Below, piece after piece: positions 17,472 to 26,462 of a stretch of 64,000 bases of DNA; within the stretch, counting starts at the first letter, position 1, and each line of letters starts with the position of its first letter. The stretch is from an uncultured Pelagibacteraceae bacterium. Its GTDB lineage: Bacteria; Pseudomonadota; Alphaproteobacteria; Pelagibacterales; AG-422-B15. The notes under the pieces were generated by a model that saw only the letters and a list, made by a program, of their open reading frames with translations, made no database searches and was not told where the DNA came from. The translations under genes were made by a program, and so were the position numbers. The stretch spans positions 62,001 through 126,000 of the forward strand of contig CACIWK010000002.1 of NCBI GenBank assembly GCA_902590345.1, read 5' to 3'.

Positions 17472-18599
17472 ATGTATAAGATTTTCCTATTTGTACTGAG
17501 TGCAGTTTTTTTTATAAATGCTGCGATAGCTTCCCAATTTAACTACGGTTCGGAGTTTGCAGCAATTTCACCAAATGCACATAAGACAACCATTACAGCT
17601 CTTGAGAAATCTGGTGACAGAATATTTGCTGTTGGAGTGCATGGTATTATTTTATACTCTGATGATGAAGGTGAGACATGGACTCAATCAGAGAAAGTTC
17701 CATTTAAGAAAACACTGACAGATATTAGTTGTCCGAGCCAAAATAAATGCTGGGCAACTGGTCATGATGCAACAATATTGCACTCTTTTGATGCAGGAAA
17801 AACTTGGCAAATCCAATATCAAGATTTTGATTTTGATGCTCCTTTACTTTCAATTCACATGTACGATGATTACGAGGGAGTTGCTCTTGGAGCTTTTGCC
17901 TTGTCACTGAGAACAGCTAACGGCGGTATAAGTTGGGATTATCTTTTTGTTGATGACGATGAATACCAACCGCATATAAATTATACTTATGGAGATAATC
18001 AGGCTTGGAGAAAATCTGCTCGAGATGAAGGATTTGCTGTTGGTGAATTCGGAAAGTATTATGTTACTGATGATAGAGGTTTAAATTGGCTTGCAATTGA
18101 AACTGGATATATGGGATCCTATTGGTCAGGCATAAAAGTTGATGAGGGTCAGTCTCTTTTGCTTGGTATGTCGGGTAATATTACTTTAGCAACTCTTTAT
18201 GAGATCAATGATGAAGTACCATCTAATAAGCTTACATCTATTGCTTGTTACGAGGCTGGTTATTTTAGAGGTGACTGCAAAGTATATGCATTTGATGACT
18301 TATTCATTGGTACTAAAAATAGCTTAACAAATGCTGATCTTTTAGAAGATGGAAGAATTGTGATGAGCGGAAACGGTGGAGTGGTAACGGTGATAGATAT
18401 GGTAAGAGATAAAACAATCAAAACTTGTGTTCGATCAGATCGTTTAAGTAATACTTCAATTATTCCACTTGGTACTGATAATTTCTTAATTGCTGGTGAA
18501 CAGGGGATGCGTAAACATAGTATGGAAGAATGTTATCAAAACTTTGTTTCGGAAACTTCTACATCACAAGATACATTTTATGAAATTAATATAAATTAA
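17472..18599 (+). CDS. Ycf48-like / BNR-repeat secreted protein
   Basis: A 375-residue protein with a signal peptide (about 1-20) and a beta-propeller of Asp-box type repeats: SDDEGETWTQS (63-73), SFDAGKTWQIQ (105-115), TANGGISWDYL (148-158) and TDDRGLNWLAI (199-209). This resembles Ycf48/HCF136-like propellers, which in phototrophs assist photosystem II assembly; in heterotrophs such genes often sit beside DUF1302 and DUF1329 genes, as here, with unknown function. It lies just after a terminator, so it may depend on readthrough or its own start site. Its TAA shares a base with the ATG of the next gene. Confidence 0.8.
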   Translation: MYKIFLFVLSAVFFINAAIASQFNYGSEFAAISPNAHKTTITALEKSGDRIFAVGVHGIILYSDDEGETWTQSEKVPFKKTLTDISCPSQNKCWATGHDATILHSFDAGKTWQIQYQDFDFDAPLLSIHMYDDYEGVALGAFALSLRTANGGISWDYLFVDDDEYQPHINYTYGDNQAWRKSARDEGFAVGEFGKYYVTDDRGLNWLAIETGYMGSYWSGIKVDEGQSLLLGMSGNITLATLYEINDEVPSNKLTSIACYEAGYFRGDCKVYAFDDLFIGTKNSLTNADLLEDGRIVMSGNGGVVTVIDMVRDKTIKTCVRSDRLSNTSIIPLGTDNFLIAGEQGMRKHSMEECYQNFVSETSTSQDTFYEININ

Positions 18600-19369
18600 T
18601 GTCACGTGTAGCTGGTAAGGTAGCAATAATAACTGGAGCTGCTTCAGGATTAGGTTATGCGGCCGCGGTTAAACTTCTTTCAGAAGGAGCTAAAGTGGTA
18701 CTTTCAGATATTAATGAAGAAGTAATTAATACAATGCCTGATCGATTAAGTGATTTTAGTAAAACTCAGTTCAGTACATTTGTTCATGATGTAACTAATG
18801 AGCAATCTTGGGTTGATTTAATTGAAAAAACTGAAACAGAATTTAGTCATGTAAATATACTTGTAAATAGCGCCGGTATATCTCTTGGTGCAGATGTAGT
18901 TTCCACAGAGTTTGAAATTTGGAAAAAGGTACACCAAGTAAATCTAGATAGTGTCTTTCTTGGATGTAAATATGCCGTACCAAAAATGAGTAAAGCGGGA
19001 CAAGGCTCGATCATTAATATTTCTTCAATATCAGGAATTGTTGCTGGTTGGAATACGGCTGCTTATAATTCATCAAAAGCTGGAGTGCGTTTACTCAGTA
19101 AGTCAGTTGCACTATATTGTGCCAAAAAAGGCTATGATGTGAGATGTAATTCTGTTCACCCGGCATTTGTAGATACTCCTATTCTTGATCCAATTAAGCA
19201 GGCTTTTGGTGCTGAGGAAGCTGTAGCAAAGCTTGCGCGTCAAATTCCAATGAATAAGATTGGAGATACAGACGATGTATCGTATGCAATTTTGTATTTA
19301 GCATCTGATGAGAGTAAATTTATGACAGGGACAGAAATTGTTCTTGATGGTGGATTAAGCGCAATGTAG
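18599..19369 (+). CDS. Short-chain dehydrogenase/reductase (classical SDR)
   Basis: A 256-residue classical SDR. The cofactor motif TGAASGLG lies at about 12-19, NSAGIS at 90-95, and the catalytic Ser-Tyr-Lys set at Ser143, Tyr156 and Lys160 (YNSSK). The acidic LSDI after the second strand suggests NAD preference. The C-terminal GTEIVLDGG is typical. Classical SDRs of this sort oxidise secondary alcohols, including cyclic alcohols and hydroxysteroids; the true substrate is unknown. It overlaps the Ycf48-like gene by one base, linking it to that module. Confidence 0.88.
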   Translation: MSRVAGKVAIITGAASGLGYAAAVKLLSEGAKVVLSDINEEVINTMPDRLSDFSKTQFSTFVHDVTNEQSWVDLIEKTETEFSHVNILVNSAGISLGADVVSTEFEIWKKVHQVNLDSVFLGCKYAVPKMSKAGQGSIINISSISGIVAGWNTAAYNSSKAGVRLLSKSVALYCAKKGYDVRCNSVHPAFVDTPILDPIKQAFGAEEAVAKLARQIPMNKIGDTDDVSYAILYLASDESKFMTGTEIVLDGGLSAM

Positions 19370-19385
19370 TTTCATTCTTGAGACT

Positions 19386-20081
19386 ATGAAAATAAAAAAA
19401 GCATTAATGATTGTACACCAGCCTCGATCAAGTACTGGAGATGTGGGAATGAAATTACGTGAAAGAGGGTATGAACTTGACGTTCGAAGACCAGTCATAG
19501 GTGAAAAGCTACCTCAATCAATGAACGATCATGATGTTGCAGTAATTTACGGAGGACCTCCCAGTGCTAATGACGATATAGATTATATTAAGTATGAAAT
19601 TGAATGGATTTCAAAGGCATTATCTTCTAATAAGCCGTTTCTTGGTATTTGTCTGGGAGCACAAATGCTTGCAAAAAATTTGGGAGGTAGCGTTCAACGT
19701 GCAAAAGACAATCAATTTGAAATTGGTTTTTATGATATAAAGCCAACTGGAGATGGTCACAAAATATTTCAAAACCAAAAAACTTTTTTTCAATGGCATA
19801 AAGAGGGTTTCACAGTACCTAAATCCTGTGAAATTTTAGCGTTAGGTGAAACTTTCCCTCAACAAGCATTTAGTTATAAAAATGCAGTTGGTATACAATT
19901 TCACCCCGAGGTTAATCTTAAGATGCATTTAAGGTGGCTATATTTTGCAGGATACATGCTTCGAGAGAAGGGCGCACAAAAACGTCATTATCAAATGCAG
20001 CAACGACTTAGTCATGGAAAAAAAATCAATATGTGGTTAGACTCCTTTATAGATAATTACTTTCTCAGAGATAAATCATGA
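19386..20081 (+). CDS. Class I glutamine amidotransferase
   Basis: A 231-residue stand-alone class I amidotransferase. The catalytic triad is visible: Cys89 in GICLGAQML, and His173 and Glu175 in IQFHPEVN. The oxyanion segment YGGPPSA lies at 55-61. Such proteins (GMP-synthase-like, YfeJ/GuaA-N type) hydrolyse glutamine or gamma-glutamyl bonds; without a synthetase partner nearby the acceptor cannot be named. It lies 16 bases after the SDR and overlaps yggT by 4 bases (ATGA), so it belongs to the same transcript. Confidence 0.85.
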   Translation: MKIKKALMIVHQPRSSTGDVGMKLRERGYELDVRRPVIGEKLPQSMNDHDVAVIYGGPPSANDDIDYIKYEIEWISKALSSNKPFLGICLGAQMLAKNLGGSVQRAKDNQFEIGFYDIKPTGDGHKIFQNQKTFFQWHKEGFTVPKSCEILALGETFPQQAFSYKNAVGIQFHPEVNLKMHLRWLYFAGYMLREKGAQKRHYQMQQRLSHGKKINMWLDSFIDNYFLRDKS

Positions 20082-20371
20082 ACTCACTCATAATTCTTGT
20101 TGATCAAATTATAAATCTTTATACGTGGGTGTTGATTATTAATGTGATATTCAGTTGGTTAATTGCTATGAGCATATTTAATACTCAGAATAGAATTATT
20201 ATTGCTATATATTTTGGAACAAAAAGATTAACGGATCCACTTCTTAACCCAATAAGAAATTTTCTTCCAAATCTAGGAGGGATTGACATATCACCAGTTG
20301 TCTTAATTCTGATACTTTACTTTATAAGAAACTTACTTTACGAGTATTTTTATGCAGGAATTCCAATCTAA
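20078..20371 (+). CDS. YggT family membrane protein
   Basis: A 97-residue protein with two hydrophobic segments (about 5-30 and 68-88) and the family signature [30 protein letters not shown]. YggT proteins are small inner-membrane proteins with suggested links to ion homeostasis or to cell division; no reaction is known. The start codon overlaps the amidotransferase stop (ATGA). folD follows after two bases, an arrangement seen in other alphaproteobacteria. Confidence 0.88.
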   Translation: MNSLIILVDQIINLYTWVLIINVIFSWLIAMSIFNTQNRIIIAIYFGTKRLTDPLLNPIRNFLPNLGGIDISPVVLILILYFIRNLLYEYFYAGIPI

Positions 20372-20373
20372 AA

Positions 20374-21258
20374 ATGTCTGATACAAAAATTATTGATGGT
20401 AAAATAATTGCAGCTGATCTCAGGGCTGAAACAGCTGTAAAGGTTGAGGATTTTAAAAATAAATTTAATAAAACTCCTACCCTTGCCGTTGTACTTGTAG
20501 GTGAAGATCCAGCCAGTCAAGTTTACGTGAATACAAAGTCTAAAATGGCCAAAGAGATAGGAATGGATGTCGAGGATCATTTTCTAGACACTACTGTATC
20601 TGAGGAAAAACTTTTGGAATTAATTGATAAACTCAACAATGATCAAAAAGTAAATGGAATTCTTGTCCAATTACCACTTCCATCACACATTGACTCAAGG
20701 GCTATTATTGATGCAATTGATCCAGTAAAGGATGCCGACGGTTTTCATGCGATAAACGTTGGTAGAAATTCAATAGGAGGTGATTTGTTGAGTAAAACCT
20801 TTACACCTTGCACACCCCTTGGATGTTACCTAATGCTAAAAAAAAGTATTCCTGATTTGAAAGGGATGCACGCCGTTATTATTGGGCGATCTAATATTGT
20901 TGGTAAACCAATGGCACAACTACTACTTGAAGAGTCATGTACAGTTACAATTGTACACTCTAAAACCAAAAACATTGAGGGAATTACAAAACAAGCTGAT
21001 ATTGTTGTTGCTGCAGTTGGACGTCCTTTAATGGTTAAAAAAGATTGGATTAAAAAAGGAGCTGTTGTGATTGATGTTGGTATTAATCGAGTAGATCATC
21101 CAGACAAATCGGGTAAAACCAAACTTGTTGGAGACGTAGATTACGATGACGTATTCAGTCTAGTATCAGCAATTACTCCTGTTCCAGGTGGTGTAGGTCC
21201 AATGACAATCGCGTGCTTATTAAAAAATACCGTAGATGCTGCATTTAGACAGCAGTAG
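20374..21258 (+). CDS. folD: Methylenetetrahydrofolate dehydrogenase/cyclohydrolase
   Basis: FolD converts 5,10-methylene-THF to 10-formyl-THF, the one-carbon donor used by PurH. The 294-residue protein shows [22 protein letters not shown] with the catalytic lysine, [10 protein letters not shown], and [14 protein letters not shown]. The NADP-binding part has [17 protein letters not shown], and the end has [20 protein letters not shown]. All family motifs are intact. The stop is one base from that of the convergent argG. Confidence 0.97.
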   Translation: MSDTKIIDGKIIAADLRAETAVKVEDFKNKFNKTPTLAVVLVGEDPASQVYVNTKSKMAKEIGMDVEDHFLDTTVSEEKLLELIDKLNNDQKVNGILVQLPLPSHIDSRAIIDAIDPVKDADGFHAINVGRNSIGGDLLSKTFTPCTPLGCYLMLKKSIPDLKGMHAVIIGRSNIVGKPMAQLLLEESCTVTIVHSKTKNIEGITKQADIVVAAVGRPLMVKKDWIKKGAVVIDVGINRVDHPDKSGKTKLVGDVDYDDVFSLVSAITPVPGGVGPMTIACLLKNTVDAAFRQQ

Positions 21259-21259
21259 C

Positions 21260-22453
21260 TTATTTTTTTTCTCTTAATCTTAGAGCGTTTAACTTTATAA
21301 AACCTTCAGCATCTTTTTGAGAATAAACTTGATCTGACTCAAATGTTGCAAGATTTGGATTGTACAGGCTTAACGACGACTCCCTTCCAGTGATTATAGT
21401 GTTACCTTTAAAAAGCTTAAGTCTTACTTTACCCTCCACTTTTTCTTGTGATTTATCTATCATCGATTGCATCATCTCTCTTTCAGGAGAGAACCAATAA
21501 CCGTTGTAGACAAGCTCGGCATATTTAGGCGCCAACTCATCTTTCATGTGAGCAGCCTCTTTATCGAGCGTGATACTCTCAATAGCTCTGTGTGCGTGAT
21601 ATAGAATGGTTCCACCAGGAGTTTCGTAAATTCCTCTAGATTTCATTCCGATATATCTATTTTCAACGAGATCAACTCGTCCAATCCCATGTTTTCCACC
21701 AAGCTCATTAAGAGATTTCAATATTTCAAATGGTGTTAAAGTCTTTCCGTTGATTTCACAGGCATCACCTTTCTTAAATTCAATTGTTATTTCTTCTGCT
21801 TCGTCAGGCGCTTCTTCAGGTGAAACACTTCTTGTGTAAACATAATCAGGAGCTTCAACCCATGGATCTTCAAGAACCTTTCCTTCAGCAGAAGAGTGCA
21901 AAATATTTTCATCAATGCTAAATGGCTGTTCCCCTCTTTTATCTTTTGCTATTTCAATGCCGTGCTTATCAGCATATTCAACAAGCGATGTTCTTGATGA
22001 TAAATCCCACTCTCTCCAAGGACTGATTATTTTTATATCAGGCTTATGATAATAATATCCGAGCTCAAATCTAATTTGATCATTTCCTTTTCCTGTTGCG
22101 CCATGGGATACTGCATCGGCGTTAATCTGATTTGCAATCTCTATTTGTTTTTTTGCAATCAATGGTCGAGCGATAGAAGTTCCAAGTAAATAGTAGCCTT
22201 CATAAAGAGGATTAGCTCTAAACATGGGAAAAACATAATCACTCACAAATTCGTCTTTTAAATCTTCAATAAATATTTCTGCGGTACCTTGTTTTTCTGC
22301 TTTGGCTTTCACTAGTTCATAGTCCTCATCTTGACCTAGGTTTGCTGTAAAAGTTGCCACTTCACATTTATATGTTTCTTTTAGCCACCTTAAAATGACT
22401 GACGTATCCAAACCACCTGAGTATGCGAGAACAACTTTATTTATTTTATCCAT
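21260..22453 (-). CDS. argG: Argininosuccinate synthase
   Basis: ArgG joins citrulline and aspartate, using ATP, to form argininosuccinate in arginine synthesis. The 397-residue protein starts with the ATP-loop [18 protein letters not shown] and contains [26 protein letters not shown] and [24 protein letters not shown], all diagnostic. It overlaps the 3' end of rlmN by 8 bases and is probably co-transcribed with it. The stop nearly touches that of folD, leaving no room for a separate terminator between the convergent genes. Confidence 0.97.
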   Translation of the reverse strand: MDKINKVVLAYSGGLDTSVILRWLKETYKCEVATFTANLGQDEDYELVKAKAEKQGTAEIFIEDLKDEFVSDYVFPMFRANPLYEGYYLLGTSIARPLIAKKQIEIANQINADAVSHGATGKGNDQIRFELGYYYHKPDIKIISPWREWDLSSRTSLVEYADKHGIEIAKDKRGEQPFSIDENILHSSAEGKVLEDPWVEAPDYVYTRSVSPEEAPDEAEEITIEFKKGDACEINGKTLTPFEILKSLNELGGKHGIGRVDLVENRYIGMKSRGIYETPGGTILYHAHRAIESITLDKEAAHMKDELAPKYAELVYNGYWFSPEREMMQSMIDKSQEKVEGKVRLKLFKGNTIITGRESSLSLYNPNLATFESDQVYSQKDAEGFIKLNALRLREKK

Positions 22454-23543
22454 TTGCTATGAGTTCACTTTTTCTAATTTTTATACTGGAGGACTTTAAT
22501 TGACCACATGCAGCCATAATATCCTGTCCTCTGGTTTTTCTAACTGGGCTTGCATAACCTGCATTTTTAATTATGTCACTAAATTTCTTGATTTCTTCCT
22601 TACTAGAACATTCGTAAGGCGAATTAGGCCAAGGATTGAAAGGTATAAGATTTATTTTTGCAGGAATTCCAGAAATTAGCTTAACAAGTTCACGGGCATC
22701 TTGCGCTGTATCATTTACTCCCTTTAACATGACATATTCAAAAGTTATTCGTTTAGAATTTTTTGATCGAGGATATTCTCTACACGCCTTTATAAGATCC
22801 TTAAGAGGAAATTTCTTATTTATAGGAACAATATCATTTCTCAACTCATCGTTTGTTGCGTGCAAAGAAATTGCTAATCTTGAGTCAACTTCATGACCCC
22901 ATTTAATTATTTCAGGAACGATGCCAGAAGTGCTCAGAGTAATTCTTTTTGTAGATAATTGAATGCCTTCTTTGTCTCCCATAATTTCAGCGGCATTTTT
23001 AACATTCTCATAATTATAGAGAGGCTCTCCCATACCCATAAATACAATGTTTGAAATTTTACGATCTTTTCCATTCGGCCAATCTGAAAGATTGTCCTTT
23101 GCTAGAAGAAGTTGGGAAATAATTTCACTTGAAGTTAAATTACGAACTAATTTTTGAGTTCCAGTGAAACAAAACTTACAATTAAGTGTGCAGCCTACTT
23201 GTGATGAAACACATAACGTTCCCCGATTTTCTTCAGGGATAAAAACTGTTTCAATAAGGTTGCTATCATTTAATTTCAAAAGCCATTTTTGTGTTCCATC
23301 TTTTGATATTTGATGTGATTTTACTTTTGGTCTTCTAATAATAAAATGATCTTTTAGTTTATTTCTAAGGTCTTTTGAAATCGTTGTCATTTTATCAAAA
23401 TCAGTTTCACCTCTATAATAAAGCCAATGCCAAAGTTGTTTGGATCTAAATTTTTCTTTAGCTTGTATTAAATCTTTATTAATTAAAGTTTCAGATATTT
23501 CTTTAAGACTTAATCCTATTAAGTCTAGTTTATCTTCTGTCAT
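22446..23543 (-). CDS. rlmN: Dual-specificity rRNA/tRNA A-C2 methyltransferase RlmN
   Basis: RlmN is a radical-SAM enzyme that methylates C2 of A2503 in 23S rRNA and A37 of some tRNAs. The 365-residue protein carries the [4Fe-4S] cysteines in [13 protein letters not shown], the SAM-binding [28 protein letters not shown] and [12 protein letters not shown]. The catalytic C-terminal cysteine lies in [12 protein letters not shown]. It lies 6 bases from the IalB-like gene upstream, so the three minus-strand genes form one run. Confidence 0.97.
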   Translation of the reverse strand: MTEDKLDLIGLSLKEISETLINKDLIQAKEKFRSKQLWHWLYYRGETDFDKMTTISKDLRNKLKDHFIIRRPKVKSHQISKDGTQKWLLKLNDSNLIETVFIPEENRGTLCVSSQVGCTLNCKFCFTGTQKLVRNLTSSEIISQLLLAKDNLSDWPNGKDRKISNIVFMGMGEPLYNYENVKNAAEIMGDKEGIQLSTKRITLSTSGIVPEIIKWGHEVDSRLAISLHATNDELRNDIVPINKKFPLKDLIKACREYPRSKNSKRITFEYVMLKGVNDTAQDARELVKLISGIPAKINLIPFNPWPNSPYECSSKEEIKKFSDIIKNAGYASPVRKTRGQDIMAACGQLKSSSIKIRKSELIANG

Positions 23544-23549
23544 TGTATT

Positions 23550-24068
23550 TTAAGAGCAGGCTTTGTCGATTGCTGCTAATGCTTTTGTAAATCCGATTAA
23601 AGAATATGTATCTGTAATTTTTGTTCCACGGCTTGAGATACTTTTAACTTTCACGCGCGCTCCATTTTTCATATCCTTGATCAGTTGCTTGCCGTTCTCA
23701 CCATCTGCTAGCCAAGCTCTTGATTCAACTGTAAAAAATTTGTAATTACTGCTACCAATATTCACTTCGACCATACTCTTAGGTTTGAAAGTAAAACCTG
23801 TATCTACACTTGGCTCATGAAAAGTCTTATCATCTTTAAAATTCGTAATCATCAGAGCATGCTCGCCTCGATTAAGATCTGACGGGTTTGTTGCTATCGG
23901 CTCTGATATGATATAGCAAATCTTTGCTGTACCATCTTTAAACTCTTTAGCTTGCCATGCACCACTTTTGCCAAATGAACCAAGATGGACTACGTCGATA
24001 ACTGCGAAAGCACTTATTGAACTCATCAGTAAAATTGATAGAATAAGCTTGAAATTTATTAATTTCAT
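23550..24068 (-). CDS. Invasion-associated locus B (IalB) family periplasmic protein
   Basis: A 172-residue protein with an N-terminal signal peptide (about 1-22, ending SAFA). GAWQAKEF near the start, AKICYIIS, HALMITNF, a central FFTVESRAWLADGENGKQLIKDMKNGARVKV and RGTKITDTYSLIGFTKAL match the IalB family, which is widespread in free-living alphaproteobacteria despite the name. Its molecular role is not known. Only 30 bases separate it from the divergent quinone-reductase gene. Confidence 0.82.
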   Translation of the reverse strand: MKLINFKLILSILLMSSISAFAVIDVVHLGSFGKSGAWQAKEFKDGTAKICYIISEPIATNPSDLNRGEHALMITNFKDDKTFHEPSVDTGFTFKPKSMVEVNIGSSNYKFFTVESRAWLADGENGKQLIKDMKNGARVKVKSISSRGTKITDTYSLIGFTKALAAIDKACS

Positions 24069-24098
24069 AACCGCTAATTTATATCGAGATTCACAATT

Positions 24099-25118
24099 AT
24101 GAAAGCAATTGTTTGTAAAGAATTTGGCCCTCCAAGCTCACTTGTCTACGAGGATGTTGATTTACCTGAACTTAAAAAGAGTCAAATTATGATAGATGTT
24201 CACTCTGCAGGAGTTAATTTTCCAGATACTTTAATCATTCAAGATAAATACCAAGTTAAACCTCCTCTTCCTTTTTCGCCAGGAGGTGAGATTTCAGGTG
24301 TCATTAGTGCTGTTGGAGAAAGTGTTATTGATTGGAAAGTTGGTGATGAGGTAGTTGCTATGATAGGTTTTGGTGGTTTTAGGGAACAAGTAATAACAAG
24401 TCCATCCAACATATTTCGAAAACCAAGCAGTATGGATTTTACTACAGCTTCTTGTTTTACATTAACTTACGGTACATCACACTACGCTCTAAAAAACCGT
24501 GGTCAACTTAAGGAGGGTGAAAATTTACTTGTTCTAGGTGCTGCTGGTGGTGTTGGTATATCTGCTGTTGAAATTGGAAAAGCAATGGGTGCAAGAGTCA
24601 TAGCTGGTGCATCTTCTGATGAAAAATTAGAAGTATGCAAAGAGTATGGAGCTGATGAAGTCATTAATTATGGAAACTATGATTTAACCAATCGAGATCA
24701 TGTGAAAGAATTTAGAGCAGAAATTTCAAAAGCAACTGGTGGCAAAGGACCAGATGTGATTTACGACCCAGTTGGGGCTGATTTCACTGAGCCTGCTTTA
24801 AGAAGTATTGCATGGAATGGACGCTTCTTGGTTATAGGTTGGGCTGCGGGTTATATTCCAAAAATACCAATGAACTTGTACTTAATCAAAGGCTGTTCTG
24901 CTGTTGGTGTATTTTGGGGTCAATTTACAGCTTTAGAGCCACAGGAGCATTTAGCTAACATGAAACAACTTACCGGTTGGTATGAGGAGGGAAAATTAAA
25001 AGCTCCTGTCACAGAAATTCTTCCACTTGAAAGAGGACAAGAGGCACTTGAGACAATTCTTGCTAGAAAAGCTACTGGCAAGATTGCGCTAACAACTTCT
25101 TTTTATAAATCTCAGTAA
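24099..25118 (+). CDS. NADPH:quinone oxidoreductase-like MDR protein
   Basis: A 339-residue medium-chain dehydrogenase/reductase of the quinone oxidoreductase type. AIVCKEFGPPSSLVYEDV opens the catalytic domain, GVNFPDTLIIQDKY and FSPGGEISGVISAVG are family-typical, and LGAAGGVGISAVEIGKAMGARVIAGASS is the NADPH-binding motif. The catalytic-zinc ligands of alcohol dehydrogenases are absent, as expected for the quinone reductase branch. Likely it reduces quinones or activated alkenes in the cytoplasm; the physiological substrate is unknown. Confidence 0.88.
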   Translation: MKAIVCKEFGPPSSLVYEDVDLPELKKSQIMIDVHSAGVNFPDTLIIQDKYQVKPPLPFSPGGEISGVISAVGESVIDWKVGDEVVAMIGFGGFREQVITSPSNIFRKPSSMDFTTASCFTLTYGTSHYALKNRGQLKEGENLLVLGAAGGVGISAVEIGKAMGARVIAGASSDEKLEVCKEYGADEVINYGNYDLTNRDHVKEFRAEISKATGGKGPDVIYDPVGADFTEPALRSIAWNGRFLVIGWAAGYIPKIPMNLYLIKGCSAVGVFWGQFTALEPQEHLANMKQLTGWYEEGKLKAPVTEILPLERGQEALETILARKATGKIALTTSFYKSQ

Positions 25119-25119
25119 T

Positions 25120-25407
25120 TTACTTACTTTTCTTATTCATTTCACTGGCCATATCCAGGTCTAGACTTGTCACTCCACCAGCATCGTGAGTTGATAAAGT
25201 AACTTCCACAGTACTATAGACGTTAAACCATTCCGGATGATGGTCTTTTTTTTCTGCATAAATTGCCATTGCCGTCATCCACCCAAAAGCTTCTTGAAAG
25301 TTATCAAATTTAAATGTTTTTGTTATAGCACTTCGGCCTTTTACCATCTTCCATCCAGAAAATCTTTTTAATTTTTTAGTAAGTTCGGATTTAGAGATTC
25401 TTTTCAT
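25120..25407 (-). CDS. phhB: 4a-hydroxytetrahydrobiopterin dehydratase
   Basis: A 95-residue pterin-4a-carbinolamine dehydratase. The signature KDHHPEWFNVYSTVEVTLSTHDAGGVTSLD includes the catalytic histidines, and FGWMTAMAIYAEKKDH precedes it. The enzyme regenerates the pterin cofactor of aromatic amino acid hydroxylases, and in other bacteria also acts in molybdopterin or folate side reactions. No hydroxylase gene lies in this window. It shares one base with the aldo/keto reductase upstream, so translation is coupled. Confidence 0.93.
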   Translation of the reverse strand: MKRISKSELTKKLKRFSGWKMVKGRSAITKTFKFDNFQEAFGWMTAMAIYAEKKDHHPEWFNVYSTVEVTLSTHDAGGVTSLDLDMASEMNKKSK

Positions 25408-26462
25408 TATGGTGCAGGATTTGGAATTTCTTTATGAATACTTCTTATCTCATTTATAATTTCTTTTGTTATATCAAGGTCAACACTGTCTATACATGTT
25501 TTTAACTGTTCCATTGTAGTCGCTCCAATAATTGTAGACGTAACAAAGGGTTGAATATTACAAAATTGAATCGCAAGTTGAGCGGGATCAATTTCGTATT
25601 TTTTTGCAAGATTTACATACATTTCAATTGCTTGTTGTGTCTTATCTCCTTTGTATCTCATCATTAAAGGACCGTCACCAAATAGAGCGAGTCTTGAACC
25701 TTGAGGCATCTGTCCACCTAAATATTTTCCAGTTAATGTTCCTTGTGCTAAAGGCGAGTAAGCAAGTAAACCGACTTGTTCATGCATTGCAACTTCAGAT
25801 AAACCAATTTCAAAACCTCTATTAACAAGGTTATAAGCATTCTGTATTGATGCCACACGTGGAAGAGATTTAGTTTCAGCGAGCTCTAAATATTTCATCG
25901 TTCCCCACGGCGTTTCATTAGATAAGCCAATCTGCCTTACTTTTCCTTGCTTGACTAATTCACCAAGGGCTTCAAGAGTTTCCTCTAATGGAATTGAGTC
26001 AGATGTATCCATATGTTTGTATTCAAGTCTTCCTGAAAATGCACCAAATGGTCTGTCGGGCCAATGCACTTGGTAGAGATCAATGTAATCTGTTTGAAGT
26101 CTTTTGAGACTTTGCTCAACTGCATAGAAAACATGTTCTTTTGATAGTCGAGGTATTTCCTCATTTTCTCTTAACCATGACATCCCGGAACGACCAGCAA
26201 CTTTAGTTGCAAGTACAACTTTATCTCTGTTGCCTCTCGCTTTGAACCAAGTGCCAATATATTTTTCAGTTAAACCCTGAGTTTCAGCTTTTGTGGGAAC
26301 AGCATATATTTCAGCAGTATCAATAAAATTTACTTCGTGGTCTAAGGAGTAATCCAACTGATCGTGAGCATCAGCTTCAGTATTCTGTTCTCCCCAAGTC
26401 ATAGTGCCTAAGCATATCAAGCTTACATCAATATCTGATCTGCCTAGTTTTCTGTATTCCAT
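25407..26462 (-). CDS. Aldo/keto reductase, Tas-like
   Basis: A 351-residue NADPH-dependent aldo/keto reductase. MEYRKLGRSDIDVSLICLGTMTWGEQNTEADAHDQLDY closely follows the pattern of E. coli Tas, including TAEIYAVPTKAETQGLTEKYIG with the catalytic tyrosine, DLYQVHWPDRPFG, and the nucleotide-binding SPLAQGTLTGKY and TSTIIGATTMEQL near the C-terminus. The substrate is unknown. It shares single bases with its neighbours on both sides, so it is the middle gene of a compact three-gene operon with phhB and the epimerase-like gene. Confidence 0.9.
   Translation of the reverse strand: MEYRKLGRSDIDVSLICLGTMTWGEQNTEADAHDQLDYSLDHEVNFIDTAEIYAVPTKAETQGLTEKYIGTWFKARGNRDKVVLATKVAGRSGMSWLRENEEIPRLSKEHVFYAVEQSLKRLQTDYIDLYQVHWPDRPFGAFSGRLEYKHMDTSDSIPLEETLEALGELVKQGKVRQIGLSNETPWGTMKYLELAETKSLPRVASIQNAYNLVNRGFEIGLSEVAMHEQVGLLAYSPLAQGTLTGKYLGGQMPQGSRLALFGDGPLMMRYKGDKTQQAIEMYVNLAKKYEIDPAQLAIQFCNIQPFVTSTIIGATTMEQLKTCIDSVDLDITKEIINEIRSIHKEIPNPAP

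Noticed and set aside
17472-18599. Ycf48-like protein as evidence of photosynthesis
   Set aside because: No photosystem or pigment gene is in the window, and such propeller genes beside DUF1302/DUF1329 genes are common in heterotrophs.
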